The notes: generated by a model not told the origin, from the sequence alone. A stretch of DNA of 64,000 nucleotides from an uncultured Chromatiaceae bacterium (GCA_937978655.1 CALJUX010000073.1:1-64000), one strand, 5' to 3'. Counted from the first letter of the stretch, positions 52,110 through 60,969 are shown. Numbers and translations: made by a program.

Positions 52110-52286
52110 CTGAAAATCCTTATGTTCTGCTTGGAATTATCATACTGAGAACTCGCTGGATCCGCGTATTTATTTTGTTGAATTGATGTAATTTTTAGCG
52201 CAATAATCAGCGCTGCTGACTTTACTTGTCGCTGTAATGTCAGCTTTCTATACTGTAACTCCGATAAAAAATACAAGGGAACGACC

Positions 52287-52856
52287 ATGGCACTGACCAT
52301 CAGCTTTGACCTGCAAGAGCAGGATTTAGATTACTTCCGTCAATTGATGCAAAAAACCGAACGAGTGGTCAGCCATCACAGTAGTGAGGAGATCCTGAAC
52401 GCAGCGAAAGCTCTGGCGGGTGAAGTACAGAATCAGGTACCAGAATTTGTTGCAGTACGTTTAAAGCAGCTCGAAACACTGGTCGCAATGGTTGAAGACC
52501 AGGACTGGGACCTGACTGAGGAAGAGAAGCTGGATGTGTTATCGGCACTGGCCTATTTTACCAAACCAGAAGATTTAATTGCTGACCACCTGCCGGTGCT
52601 GGGTTTCCTTGATGATGCCATCATGATCGAGCTGGTGGTGCAATCACTGGCCGACGATTTTGAGGCCTACACCGAGTTCTGTGCTTTCCGTCGCAACGAA
52701 ATTGAACGCCGCGGCGCAGAAGCACAGACCAGCAAAGCCGACTGGCTGGAAACGAAGAAACAGGAACTGCACTCCTGGTTACGGCGCCGTCGCGCGGAAA
52801 AACGCAGCAGCACCGCAGGCGGCGGTTTCCGTTCTGTGTTCTCGTTCCGTCGCTAA
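52287..52856 (+). CDS. DUF1232 (YkvA-type) domain protein
   Basis: A 189-residue protein of unknown function. The DUF1232 core is seen at about 85-135: LDVLSALAYFTKPEDLIADHLPVLGFLDDAIMIELVVQSLADDFEAYTEF. In front lies a helical region (EEILNAAKALAGEVQNQVPEFV). The C-terminus is strongly basic (WLRRRRAEKRSS ... FRSVFSFRR). DUF1232 is often membrane associated in other bacteria; here the core is only mildly hydrophobic. It lies five bases before the lytic transglycosylase gene, so the two are co-transcribed. Confidence 0.85.
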   Translation: MALTISFDLQEQDLDYFRQLMQKTERVVSHHSSEEILNAAKALAGEVQNQVPEFVAVRLKQLETLVAMVEDQDWDLTEEEKLDVLSALAYFTKPEDLIADHLPVLGFLDDAIMIELVVQSLADDFEAYTEFCAFRRNEIERRGAEAQTSKADWLETKKQELHSWLRRRRAEKRSSTAGGGFRSVFSFRR

Positions 52857-52861
52857 GCCGG

Positions 52862-53491
52862 ATGACCACAAAACTAACAGCAAGAACAGCAGGCCCGCTG
52901 GCCTGCTTGTTGCTGCTGTGTCTGCCGCTCTATGGCGCTCAGGTCAAGGTTTATCAATACACCCAACAAAATGGCGTGGTCGCCTTCAGCGATAAACCGC
53001 CCGCCGACAGCCCGTTTAAAGTACTGCGCTATGACTGCTTTGCCTGTGGCGTGCGCAGTAGTATTAATTTCAATACCACCCCGCTGTTTTTGCAGCATTA
53101 CCAGCACGAAATTCTGCGTGCCGCCCAGCAATATCAGCTGGAACCCAGCCTGATCCGTGCCGTGATCCATGCAGAATCCGGGTTTAATCCCAAAGCCCGC
53201 TCTAAAGCCGGTGCGCAAGGTTTGATGCAGCTGATGCCGGAAACTGCCACAGAACTCGGCGTTGGCAATGTCTGGTTGCCACAGCAGAATATTCAGGCCG
53301 GCAGCGCTTACCTTGCCAGTTTACTGCAACAGTTTAATGGCAACCGACGGCTGGCGCTGGCTGCCTATAATGCGGGTCCAGGCGCCGTCAGCCGTCACGG
53401 TGGTGTACCGCCCTATGCGGAGACGCGCGCTTATCTGCAACGGGTGGATATCCTGTTACGCCGCTATCAGCAACAATCCGCCACGCTCTGA
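52862..53491 (+). CDS. lytic transglycosylase, SLT domain (DUF4124 + GEWL-like)
   Basis: Periplasmic peptidoglycan-cleaving enzyme. A signal peptide (about 1-26, ending LPLYGA) is followed by a DUF4124-type segment (VKVYQYTQQNGVVAFSDKPP). The SLT domain has catalytic E105 in VIHAESGFNPKARSKAGAQGLMQLMPETA, then NIQAGSAYLASLLQQFNGNRRLALAAYNAGPGAV and YAETRAYLQRV. 209 residues. Second gene after the DUF1232 gene. It is the second lytic transglycosylase in the window and belongs to a different family from the one at 17482. Confidence 0.93.
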   Translation: MTTKLTARTAGPLACLLLLCLPLYGAQVKVYQYTQQNGVVAFSDKPPADSPFKVLRYDCFACGVRSSINFNTTPLFLQHYQHEILRAAQQYQLEPSLIRAVIHAESGFNPKARSKAGAQGLMQLMPETATELGVGNVWLPQQNIQAGSAYLASLLQQFNGNRRLALAAYNAGPGAVSRHGGVPPYAETRAYLQRVDILLRRYQQQSATL

Positions 53492-53711
53492 TCCGTCCAC
53501 GCCTGTTTAGTTGTTTTGCCTTTAAACCAATCAACAGCAACTGCCGACTATCTGTATATCAGCCGGGACCAGCCATCATCAGTTTGACTAACATTTAGTG
53601 AAATGTTGCAGAGCTTTATGATGCAGTTCTTTTATATAACTGATTTTATTAAAAATATTTATGGCATCAGCTTTGCTTGTTTGCCAACACATTTATTCAA
53701 AAGGACGCATC

Positions 53712-54479
53712 ATGAAAAAAATAGTACCTTTCATTTGTTCACTGACCCTGTTAAATGCCTGTGTGATCCATGTCGGTGCCGACGAATCAGTGAATACCCA
53801 AAACCGTCAGTTACAACTCAATGCCAAGAACCTGCAACAACTGGTTGCCGAAACCGAAGCCGGTGATCTGCAGATCATTGGTGAAAAAGGGCGCGAACTC
53901 ATTGAGGTGGAAGCGCACATCCGTTTCGACAATATCGAGCAACTGGAACTGACGCTGGAGGCCAAAGGCGACGCCGCAGTGCTGATTGCCCGTAACAAAG
54001 AAAATGTTTCTTTTGGTTATATCAACAACGCTTCAGTGGATTTAGTGGTGCGGGTACCGGAACGTTTTGCGCTGAAACTGGAAGATGGTTCGGGGGATAC
54101 CCGGGTTGAGCACTTGACCGGGGATCTGCTGATCCAGGATGGCTCCGGCGATCTGCATGTAACCGGCGGCCGTCAGGTCAGCATTGAAGATGGTTCCGGG
54201 AATTTATCGCTGTCCGGTGCCAGCGGCAATGTCAGTATCGATGATGGTTCCGGCGATATCCGTGTCGTGCAGGTGGCTGGCGATCTGACGCTGACCGACG
54301 GATCAGGCGATGCGGACATCAGCCAGGTACAAGGCACGGTCAAAGTGGAAGATGGCTCCGGCGATATCCGGGTGGCCCAGGCCGGTGGCCTGATTGTTGA
54401 AGATGACGGTTCCGGTGAACTCAGTTATCAGCAAATCTCAGGCCGGGTCTCGGTTCCCGATGACAAACAACGCGAATAA
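53712..54479 (+). CDS. DUF4097-type lipoprotein with DGSGD repeats
   Basis: A 255-residue lipoprotein (MKKIVPFICSLTLLNAC, acylated Cys at 17). After a beta-rich N-terminal region, residues about 130-250 form seven to eight repeats of about 20 residues built on DGSG(D/N/E): LEDGSGDTRV, IQDGSGDLHV, IEDGSGNLSL, IDDGSGDIRV, LTDGSGDADI, VEDGSGDIRV, EDDGSGELSY. This is the DUF4097 repeat pattern, expected to fold as a right-handed beta helix; the acidic turns could bind calcium (inference). AAGGA lies eight bases before the ATG. Monocistronic, with its own terminator. Confidence 0.88.
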   Translation: MKKIVPFICSLTLLNACVIHVGADESVNTQNRQLQLNAKNLQQLVAETEAGDLQIIGEKGRELIEVEAHIRFDNIEQLELTLEAKGDAAVLIARNKENVSFGYINNASVDLVVRVPERFALKLEDGSGDTRVEHLTGDLLIQDGSGDLHVTGGRQVSIEDGSGNLSLSGASGNVSIDDGSGDIRVVQVAGDLTLTDGSGDADISQVQGTVKVEDGSGDIRVAQAGGLIVEDDGSGELSYQQISGRVSVPDDKQRE

Positions 54480-54502
54480 TTCACAGCGATAACAGCCACA
54501 GC

Positions 54503-54529
54503 AAAACGGGGCCAACGCCCCGTTTTATT
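54503..54529. terminator. terminator between the DUF4097 and GAF genes
   Basis: 10-bp stem AAAACGGGGC/GCCCCGTTTT (54503-54512 and 54517-54526) with loop CAAC, followed by ATTTT on the plus strand; the symmetric A run lets it serve the convergent GAF gene as well. Confidence 0.9.
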
Positions 54530-54558
54530 TTCTGCAACAACACTGTTCAGAACACTTT

Positions 54559-55086
54559 TCAAAACAATGCAGCGAACTTTTCCTGCAGCAAAGGTTTCAG
54601 TGCAAAGGTAATGAGTTTGCCGGCCTGCTCCAGGAACGCGATTTGACTGGCATTCCACTCCATCACAGACCCCACCTGCTCACAACAAAATACACCGACT
54701 AACTGACCGTTGTAACGAATGCCGACATCCAGCAACGACAGGATATCGTTGGGCTCAAAATAGGCGGCGTTAAAACAACTTGTGGCCGGATGTGTCGCAG
54801 CATCTGGCGCGTTGATACCGCCATCGTTGCGCATGGCTTCGAAATAAGGAGCAAAATCATCCTCATGCAACGCAATGCCCTGATAATGCGCATCTTCGTT
54901 ACTGTCGTATAAATCGACCGCAATAATTTCACTGAGCAAAGCATCCGAATACAACCAGAGGCTGGCTCTGGAGCATTGCAGTTGCTTGGTGATAGTTTCA
55001 GTCAGCTGACGATAAAAAGCATCCGCAGCAATATGTTGATCTTTAAAAGATTTAATCAGCAATAACAGCGCTGTTTGGTCGAGCAT
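54559..55086 (-). CDS. GAF domain protein
   Basis: A 175-residue stand-alone GAF domain: LTETITKQLQCSRASLWLYSDALLSEIIAVDLYDS, YFEAMRNDGGINAPDAATHP, ILSLLDVGIRYNGQLVGVFCCEQVG, WNASQIAFLEQAGKLITFALKPLL. There is no linked kinase, cyclase or phosphodiesterase domain, so it may bind a small ligand or act by protein contact. The ATG at 55086 has AGGAG upstream. It lies 79 bases downstream of the RNA methyltransferase gene on the same strand. Confidence 0.88.
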   Translation of the reverse strand: MLDQTALLLLIKSFKDQHIAADAFYRQLTETITKQLQCSRASLWLYSDALLSEIIAVDLYDSNEDAHYQGIALHEDDFAPYFEAMRNDGGINAPDAATHPATSCFNAAYFEPNDILSLLDVGIRYNGQLVGVFCCEQVGSVMEWNASQIAFLEQAGKLITFALKPLLQEKFAALF

Positions 55087-55165
55087 AACCACTCCTGCAC
55101 ACGCACCCCGCTGCCCGCCAGCGGAGTTCATTCAGTTATAGCTGTCTGCGCAGCGCTTGTCAGCT

Positions 55166-56095
55166 TCAACCTTGCTGCTGGCGATACCATTCCCCAAGGA
55201 TAAGACTCGCCGCTACGCTGACATTGAGCGATTCTACCTTGCCGGTGCCGGGAATTTGCAGCGCAATTTCCGCGCTGTTGGCGACGGCTTTGGATACGCC
55301 CTGCATCTCCTCGCCAAATACCACCACCACTTTTTTTGGCAGCTTACTTTGATACAAAGACACCCCGGCATGGCTCGAAGTGGTAATTAAGGTATAACCG
55401 GCTTCTTTACACAGCTTTAATGCCAGCGGCAGATGGTCGGTTTGCAGTGCTTCGACAAATTCCAGTCCGCCTTCGGCGGTGCGCGCCGCAGCGCCGGATT
55501 GCAGCGCTTCCGGCGCGGTCAGAATAATACCGCTGACACCAAAATGCGCGCAGCCGCGGGCAATGGCGCCGAGGTTATGTGGATTACCGACACCATCGAG
55601 CGCCAGTAAGCAGTCCTGTGTTTTTTTGCGGTGCAGCGTCAGATAGCTTGCGACTGACAGAGCTTCGCGCTTTTTCACCACCAGCACGACGCCACCGTGG
55701 TGCTGACTGCCGCTGATTTTTTCCAGTTCGGCGTTGTCGACGATGTGATAAGCGCGTTTTTGTGCTGCCAGATATTTCATCACATCGGCAAAACGCGGCG
55801 CATAGTCGGCGTGTAAGTACATTTTAATCACAGCGTCCGGCCGCTCCGTAAAGCAGACCCGGCACGCATTTTCTCCCAACACCCGGCTTTCATGTTGACC
55901 TTGCTGTTTCAGCCGGGCTGGCGACGGTGACTTTTGCGACCGGGCTGCGGCCTCTGTGCGGCCAGTGTGCTGGCGTGTTGAGGCCGCTTTCTCCGCATCT
56001 TTTGTCCAGGGTTTTTGCAGCAATGGCGCACCGTCACGGCTGCGGGCTGAGCGGTTGTCGGCAGATTTGGCTGGTTTTTTCGGCGGATGGGCCAC
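55166..56095 (-). CDS. SpoU/TrmH family RNA methyltransferase (YfiF-like)
   Basis: A 309-residue SPOUT RNA 2'-O-methyltransferase homologue. A basic, disordered N-terminus of about 60 residues precedes the substrate-binding domain (ESRVLGENACRVCFTERPDAVIKMYL, HHGGVVLVVKKRE) and the trefoil-knot catalytic domain with NPHNLGAIARGCAHFGV, VFGEEMQGVSKAV and IPGTGKVESLNVSVAASLILGEW. Length, N-terminal extension and wording closely follow E. coli YfiF, whose target is not settled to my knowledge. It starts with GTG at 56095, eight bases after AGGA. Divergent from rlmJ. Confidence 0.92.
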   Translation of the reverse strand: MAHPPKKPAKSADNRSARSRDGAPLLQKPWTKDAEKAASTRQHTGRTEAAARSQKSPSPARLKQQGQHESRVLGENACRVCFTERPDAVIKMYLHADYAPRFADVMKYLAAQKRAYHIVDNAELEKISGSQHHGGVVLVVKKREALSVASYLTLHRKKTQDCLLALDGVGNPHNLGAIARGCAHFGVSGIILTAPEALQSGAAARTAEGGLEFVEALQTDHLPLALKLCKEAGYTLITTSSHAGVSLYQSKLPKKVVVVFGEEMQGVSKAVANSAEIALQIPGTGKVESLNVSVAASLILGEWYRQQQG

Positions 56096-56255
56096 GGTGA
56101 AGATCCTGTAGGTGACGGGCAGCGCACCACTGATGTGTGCGGGCAGGCCAGAAAAACCGTCAGTTTAGCGTAAAACGGCGCGGTTTCGAAGAAAGACTTG
56201 AGTTTGCGATTGGCTGCAGTAAGCTGACGCCCATTTGCACCATTTCGGAAAATGT

Positions 56256-57092
56256 ATGCTCAGTTACCGTCACAGTTTTCATGCCGGCAATCACGCCGAC
56301 CTGGTCAAGCATCTGGTAGAAGTTGCTATCCTGATGTATTTAAAGAAAAAAGATAAACCATTTTGTTATCACGACACCCACGCCGGCGCGGGTTTATATA
56401 GCCTCGACAGCGCACAGGCGCAAAAAACCGGCGAATATCAGACTGGCATCGGCAAATTGTTTGGCTATCAGGCCCGCAATCCGGCATTACAAACCTATCT
56501 GGATCTGGTGCGCCAGCTGAACCCGGACGGTCAATTGCAGTTTTACCCCGGCTCTCCTGGCATTGCCCGGCTGCTGCTGCGTGACGGTGACAGCATTCAG
56601 GCGACTGAACTGCATCCGGCGGATTTTCCGTTATTACAAACCCAGTTCGAAGGTCGCCGGCATTGCCGGATTAAAAAAATGGACGCGTATGCCGGCCTGC
56701 GCGCCATGCTGCCGCCACTACATAAACGTGGCCTGGTGTTAATTGACCCGCCGTATGAGCTGAAAACCGAATATCAGGATTTGGTGAAAGGCCTGCAGCA
56801 AGGCATACAGCGCTTTCCACAAGGCACTTTTGCCATCTGGTACCCGGTGATTGAACGCGCCAGTATTGAAGCGGTGATTGATGCCATTGTCGCCACCGGC
56901 ATCCGCAATCAACTGCGGATTGAACTCTGTCCGCTGCCCGACAGCGACGGTTTTGGCATGACCGGCAGCGGCATGCTGGTGATCAATCCGCCATACACCC
57001 TCGCCGCGGACATGCAAGATGCACTGGCCGAGTTGTCACCCTTGCTGGGGCCAACAGTGCAATGGACAGTCCGCCAGCTGGTGGAGGAATAA
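56256..57092 (+). CDS. rlmJ: 23S rRNA (adenine2030-N6)-methyltransferase RlmJ
   Basis: Methylates A2030 of 23S rRNA. The N-terminus MLSYRHSFHAGNHADLVKHLV is diagnostic, followed by CYHDTHAGAGLYSL (SAM site), FYPGSPGIARLLL, the catalytic motif VLIDPPYE and MTGSGMLVINPPYTL. 278 residues against 280 in E. coli. The start at 56256 is preferred over the longer frame. Its TAA shares one base with the next ATG (TAATG), coupling it to the nuclease gene. Confidence 0.96.
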   Translation: MLSYRHSFHAGNHADLVKHLVEVAILMYLKKKDKPFCYHDTHAGAGLYSLDSAQAQKTGEYQTGIGKLFGYQARNPALQTYLDLVRQLNPDGQLQFYPGSPGIARLLLRDGDSIQATELHPADFPLLQTQFEGRRHCRIKKMDAYAGLRAMLPPLHKRGLVLIDPPYELKTEYQDLVKGLQQGIQRFPQGTFAIWYPVIERASIEAVIDAIVATGIRNQLRIELCPLPDSDGFGMTGSGMLVINPPYTLAADMQDALAELSPLLGPTVQWTVRQLVEE

Positions 57093-57892
57093 TGCGTCTG
57101 AGGCTTTTTATTGGGCTGATGCTGTTGTGGCTGCCCGGCAAAGTGTTGGCATTTGGCAGTATTGGCCATCAACAGGTGTGCAGTCTGGCTTATCAGCTGG
57201 TAAAACCAGACACCCGGCAACAGATTGACCTGTTGCTGGCGCTTGGGCCTGAACAGACGTTGGCCCAGGGCTGTGTCTGGCCGGATGAAGCACGGCGCGA
57301 GCCGGCCTATCAGTTCACCACGCCCTTCCACTATCTGAATGTGCCGCGCCAGCAATCGCAGGTGAAACCGACAGACTGCGCCGCCAAGGGCTGTTTACTC
57401 AGTGCGCTTAAGCATTATGCCGCGCTGTTAAAACAACCCGGCCAAAACCGGCAGCGTGCCGAGGCGCTGTTATTTTACAGCCATTTTGTTGCGGATCTGC
57501 ACCAGCCGCTGCATGTCAGTTATGCCGACGATCAGGGTGGCAATAAAACCGCGGTTTATTATTTTGGTAAGCCGTCGAACTTGCATGGGATCTGGGACAC
57601 GGCCATGCTGAAAAGTCTCGGTTATGCCGACAAGCAGCAATTGGCAGCCAGCAAATTGGCGGCACTGCGGCCGGTCACAGTCCGGCAGTGGCAAAGCGGA
57701 CAGATGCTTAACTGGGCACAGCAATCGCTGGCGCAAACGCGCCGGGTTTATCAGGGCTATAAGCCGGGGATGTTATTCAGCCAGCCGGAACTGGACCGCG
57801 ATGGCCCGCTGATTGAAACCCGTCTGCTGCAGGCTGCCGTGCGCTTAGCCTGGCAGCTGGATCAATTACTGCAACCCGTCGCCGGCAACTGA
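57092..57892 (+). CDS. S1/P1 family nuclease
   Basis: A 266-residue periplasmic or secreted zinc nuclease for single-stranded nucleic acid. The signal peptide ends LPGKVLA, giving a mature N-terminus FGSIGHQQ. Zinc-binding blocks are visible: GH near the N-terminus, WPDEAR, PFHYLNVP, YSHFVADLHQPLHVSYADDQGGN and NLHGIWDTAM. Fungal P1/S1 and many bacterial members start with Trp, whose main chain binds zinc; here the first residue would be Phe. GGAGG precedes the ATG and the gene is coupled to rlmJ. Its 3' end overlaps the convergent hydrolase gene by 31 bases. Confidence 0.9.
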   Translation: MRLRLFIGLMLLWLPGKVLAFGSIGHQQVCSLAYQLVKPDTRQQIDLLLALGPEQTLAQGCVWPDEARREPAYQFTTPFHYLNVPRQQSQVKPTDCAAKGCLLSALKHYAALLKQPGQNRQRAEALLFYSHFVADLHQPLHVSYADDQGGNKTAVYYFGKPSNLHGIWDTAMLKSLGYADKQQLAASKLAALRPVTVRQWQSGQMLNWAQQSLAQTRRVYQGYKPGMLFSQPELDRDGPLIETRLLQAAVRLAWQLDQLLQPVAGN

Positions 57893-59094
57893 AGCTGCGC
57901 CAGCCACTGCAGCATCTGTTGCTGGAGGACATGGCCAAAACGATGGCCTTGTGCCTTCGCTGTCACTAATTCCGGCGCTTTGGCGCCACAGTGCTGGTAG
58001 TGGGTTTTCAGCTGTTGAAACGCAGCACTCACTTGCGCTGGTGGCATCAAAGGGTCCTGGTCGCCGTGCAGCAATAACAGCGGTTTGGGCGCGCCGAGCG
58101 CGGCGATATCGGGCAAGTCCAGCTGCCGGTAAAGCCCCGGATGGATCAGGTAAAACGCGGTCTGGCCGCGACTGAAGTTATTATTCGGTTCACGCAAAAA
58201 CTGCAAACTGTTAAACCAGCCGACACTGACCGCCGCATCAACATCTGCCGACAAAGCCGCCAGCTGCCAGGCGCGAAATCCGCCCATTGAAAAGCCGACC
58301 GCAGCGATCCCCTTGACGCCAGGTTGCCGCGCTAAAAAAGCCGCCGCCGCTTCGTCCTCACGCGCCATCAGACCGGCAAGACTGACGCCCTGCGCCTGTA
58401 AGTTTGCCGCCAGCTGCTGTTGTTCTGCGTATTTCAGCGGCCCGCGCGCGCCAAAGCCCGGCGCATCAGCCAGCAACACCAGATAACCTTGTGCCCGTAA
58501 CTGTTCAGCAATAGCGACACCATCAAAATATTTTTGTTGCCACTGGCTGACCAGCTCAGGCTGGTCGCTGAGCCCCGGCGGTAACCATTTATCTTTGCCG
58601 ATGCGAAATTCAGCGCCATGATCATGCAGCAGGATCACGGCATTGACCGCACCCTCGCGTAACTGCGCCGGCCGATACAGATAGAGATCCAGTGGCTGCC
58701 AGAGCGGCAGCCGCCATTGTTCGATATGAGAGTCGGCGTTGGCAGCAGTTTTCATCTGAGTTGCTGCGCCAATCGAGGCAGCGTCTGCAGCAGGTAACAA
58801 TAAAGCACTTTGAAACTGCGCTTTGACCTGTTGCTGCCATTGTCTGAAATCGCCCTCGCCGGTCAACCGCAAGTGGGTCTGTGAAAGCGCTAAATCAGCT
58901 GCCAGCAGCTTGGGATTTGTGACGACAGGAATGCTTGGTTTTACCGCAAGCGTATCTGGATTTGCCGCTGCAAGTTGCGGCCACAGTGTGAACAATAAAC
59001 ATATCAGCGACCCAATCAACAAGGAGCCGCCATCGCTGGCAGAGGCTTTATCACCGAACCGCTGCAACGACTTCAGCATAGCAACCTGCAACAT
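57862..59094 (-). CDS. exported alpha/beta hydrolase, dienelactone-hydrolase-like
   Basis: A 410-residue protein with an N-terminal hydrophobic export segment (LLIGSLICLLFTLWPQLAAA). The hydrolase fold follows: VILLHDHGAEF, VLLADAPGFGARG, nucleophile elbow GFSMGG, Asp in LLLHGDQDPL, and a likely catalytic His in AQGHRFGHV. There is an extra N-terminal region of about 110 residues ahead of the fold. The nearest class I can name is acetyl-xylan-esterase or dienelactone-hydrolase-like; substrate unknown. ATG 59094 is chosen, with 59079 possible. The stop lies inside the 3' end of the opposing nuclease gene. It is the last of a minus-strand cluster. Confidence 0.83.
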   Translation of the reverse strand: MLQVAMLKSLQRFGDKASASDGGSLLIGSLICLLFTLWPQLAAANPDTLAVKPSIPVVTNPKLLAADLALSQTHLRLTGEGDFRQWQQQVKAQFQSALLLPAADAASIGAATQMKTAANADSHIEQWRLPLWQPLDLYLYRPAQLREGAVNAVILLHDHGAEFRIGKDKWLPPGLSDQPELVSQWQQKYFDGVAIAEQLRAQGYLVLLADAPGFGARGPLKYAEQQQLAANLQAQGVSLAGLMAREDEAAAAFLARQPGVKGIAAVGFSMGGFRAWQLAALSADVDAAVSVGWFNSLQFLREPNNNFSRGQTAFYLIHPGLYRQLDLPDIAALGAPKPLLLLHGDQDPLMPPAQVSAAFQQLKTHYQHCGAKAPELVTAKAQGHRFGHVLQQQMLQWLAQLQLPATGCSN

Positions 59095-59208
59095 ACCGGC
59101 CCTCTGTGTAACGCAGAAAAGCCGAGCTTGCCAAAAACAGCGGTGCAGCACCAGCACAATTTGCCACCGATAGACATTTTGCTTCACCGATGCCAATACT
59201 TGCCGGCG

Positions 59209-59850
59209 TTACGGCATGAGCGCAATCCAGGCCGCGACTGCAGCGCAATCGCCGGTCGCGATGCAAGTGCAGCTGGCATCAGGCAAGATCAGCACATCGC
59301 CGGCCGCCAGCAAAAACTGCTGTGCCCCGCTTTGAACTTGAATTTGCTCACCTTGACTCAGCCCGTCGGCATAAATCAGCCACCAGCCGGTGGCGACCGT
59401 CTGCAAAACCTCGGATTGATTTGCCTGCAGTTGCAGCGCGCGCAGCCCACCCTGCAGGCCGGCCGACAGCATTAAATTGATGTCACGTACCGGGCCATCC
59501 AGCAGTGTTGCTGCAGTTGACGCAGCGCCGGCAAAACCAGCCTGATGCTGCGGACTTTTCAGCTGCATGCGGTGTTGTGGCGCGCCCGCTGCAGTGACTG
59601 CCAGCTCGAGTCCTGCACCACTGCGCATGGCCAGATAGCGCTGGTAGCCGTCAAATGCGGTAAATGGGCCGGATTGCAGCACTGTTGCGCTGCTGAAACG
59701 CCAGTGAAAATCCCGCGCCGCGACGCTCGAGCCAATCGGAGCTATCGCCAGTTGGCGGGTTTCACCGCCGGCCCATTGCGTCACCAGCTGCTCAGACGCT
59801 GGGATCAGTTGGGCGCTGACAGGTTTGCTATTGGCAGCTAAATTAGCCAC
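59209..59850 (-). CDS. HutD/Ves family protein
   Basis: A cupin-like protein of the HutD/Ves family. Matching features: WAGGETRQLAIAP, DFHWRFSSATVLQSGPFTAFDGYQRYLAMRSGAGLELAV, FAGAASTAATLLDGPVRDINLML and GDVLILPDASCTCIA. HutD is linked to histidine catabolism in pseudomonads, but no hut genes are seen here. The start is uncertain: GTG 59850 lies five bases after the preceding stop. A longer frame from GTG 59883 overlaps the preceding gene. No good ribosome site supports either. Confidence 0.8.
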   Translation of the reverse strand: MANLAANSKPVSAQLIPASEQLVTQWAGGETRQLAIAPIGSSVAARDFHWRFSSATVLQSGPFTAFDGYQRYLAMRSGAGLELAVTAAGAPQHRMQLKSPQHQAGFAGAASTAATLLDGPVRDINLMLSAGLQGGLRALQLQANQSEVLQTVATGWWLIYADGLSQGEQIQVQSGAQQFLLAAGDVLILPDASCTCIATGDCAAVAAWIALMP

Positions 59851-59855
59851 GCCAG

Positions 59856-60182
59856 TTACTGCCCACGCCACTGGGCATGGCACAGCGCGTCGTGTTTTTC
59901 CCGGCTGAGCAAAATCCGCGCTAACACCAAGTCAGCAGCGCCATCAGTGCCGCCAAGGCCAATCAGCGCTTCGAGATGCAGCTCCGGGTCAAGCTCAGCG
60001 CCAATCAGCTCCAGCCAGTCTTCGCCGGCTGGTACTAAATCCACATAAGCCCGGCTTTCATAATGTTGCTGATACAGCGCGTAATCCTCAGCACTCAGAT
60101 TTTCACTGGCCAGTTCTTCAAAAATCGCAAACGCATGGTCACAAAGTTCATCCATCGACCAGAGTTCTAAGCTGTCTGACAT
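59856..60182 (-). CDS. hypothetical acidic 108-residue protein
   Basis: Not recognised. A small, Glu/Asp-rich, probably helical cytoplasmic protein (MSDSLELWSMDELCDHAFAIFEELASENLSAEDYALYQQHYESRAYVDLVPAGEDWLELIGAELDPELHLEALIGLGG). It has no signal peptide or membrane segment. ATG 60182 is preferred over an upstream in-frame start at 60197. It sits between the membrane protein gene (37 bases) and the HutD/Ves gene, and is probably co-transcribed with both. Confidence 0.72.
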   Translation of the reverse strand: MSDSLELWSMDELCDHAFAIFEELASENLSAEDYALYQQHYESRAYVDLVPAGEDWLELIGAELDPELHLEALIGLGGTDGAADLVLARILLSREKHDALCHAQWRGQ

Positions 60183-60219
60183 CACAAGTCCCCGCAATTA
60201 TAGAGGCCCGCAGTATATC

Positions 60220-60969
60220 TCAGCGTGCCGCTGCCGTCTTGAGGGCCACGCGGGCTTTTACATAACGTTTGTTGTACCAAAGGGTTGCAGCAATGCCCAA
60301 CACAGAAGGCAACACCCAGCTGGCCAGCTGCAACTCAGGGCTTAAATCCAGCACTTTACGGCCACCGAAGGCAAAAAAGGCGGTAAAGATGGCGATGCCA
60401 GAGGCCAGCATATTGCCGATATGTTCTTTTAATATCGCTGACTTTTCCACACTGGCTCTGTGGATGTACCGCAGACAACCGATGCTGCTGAATAATGCGA
60501 TGGCGCCAAAGATTTGCCCCAGTACAAACTGGCGCGGCACGGCCTGCCATAAAGTCCAGATGGCGTAACCAAAGGTGATGAGCACTAATGCCTGATGCGA
60601 CCAATGTCTGAGTGCAAGACGCTCCTGCCCGGCCTGCAAAGCCAGCAGCCCCTGGCGTAAATTCATCAGCGCCAGCAAACACAGCAACAGTAAAAACCCG
60701 GACATCAGCCGCACTCTTTCTGCAAACACCTGCGGGTCCTGGCCAACACGTAAATCTGCCGCTTTGACCACCAGCGGCGCCGATAAGACCAGCGCACACA
60801 TCAAAATGCCGGCACCACAAATCAGATACATCAGCGTGCTATACCACTGGCCGCTGCGGATATGCCAGGCACTGCCTTTTTTCGCCAGCATCGGCCCCCA
60901 AAACACGCACAACGCCAGCGCGCCACAGACTACATGCAGAACTAATAAAAGCTGATGCAACATTTGCAT
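60220..60969 (-). CDS. seven-helix membrane protein, DUF2306-like
   Basis: A 249-residue inner-membrane protein with about seven hydrophobic segments. The N-terminal block LHVVCGALALCVFWGPMLAKKGSAWHIRSGQWYSTLMY, with His and KG-x2-H-x2-G, resembles DUF2306-type proteins. Later His in HWSHQAL and KEHIGNML could bind a cofactor such as heme (inference). Function unknown. GGAGG lies seven bases before the ATG at 60969. First gene of the minus-strand cluster; divergent from the histidine kinase gene. Confidence 0.75.
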   Translation of the reverse strand: MQMLHQLLLVLHVVCGALALCVFWGPMLAKKGSAWHIRSGQWYSTLMYLICGAGILMCALVLSAPLVVKAADLRVGQDPQVFAERVRLMSGFLLLLCLLALMNLRQGLLALQAGQERLALRHWSHQALVLITFGYAIWTLWQAVPRQFVLGQIFGAIALFSSIGCLRYIHRASVEKSAILKEHIGNMLASGIAIFTAFFAFGGRKVLDLSPELQLASWVLPSVLGIAATLWYNKRYVKARVALKTAAAR

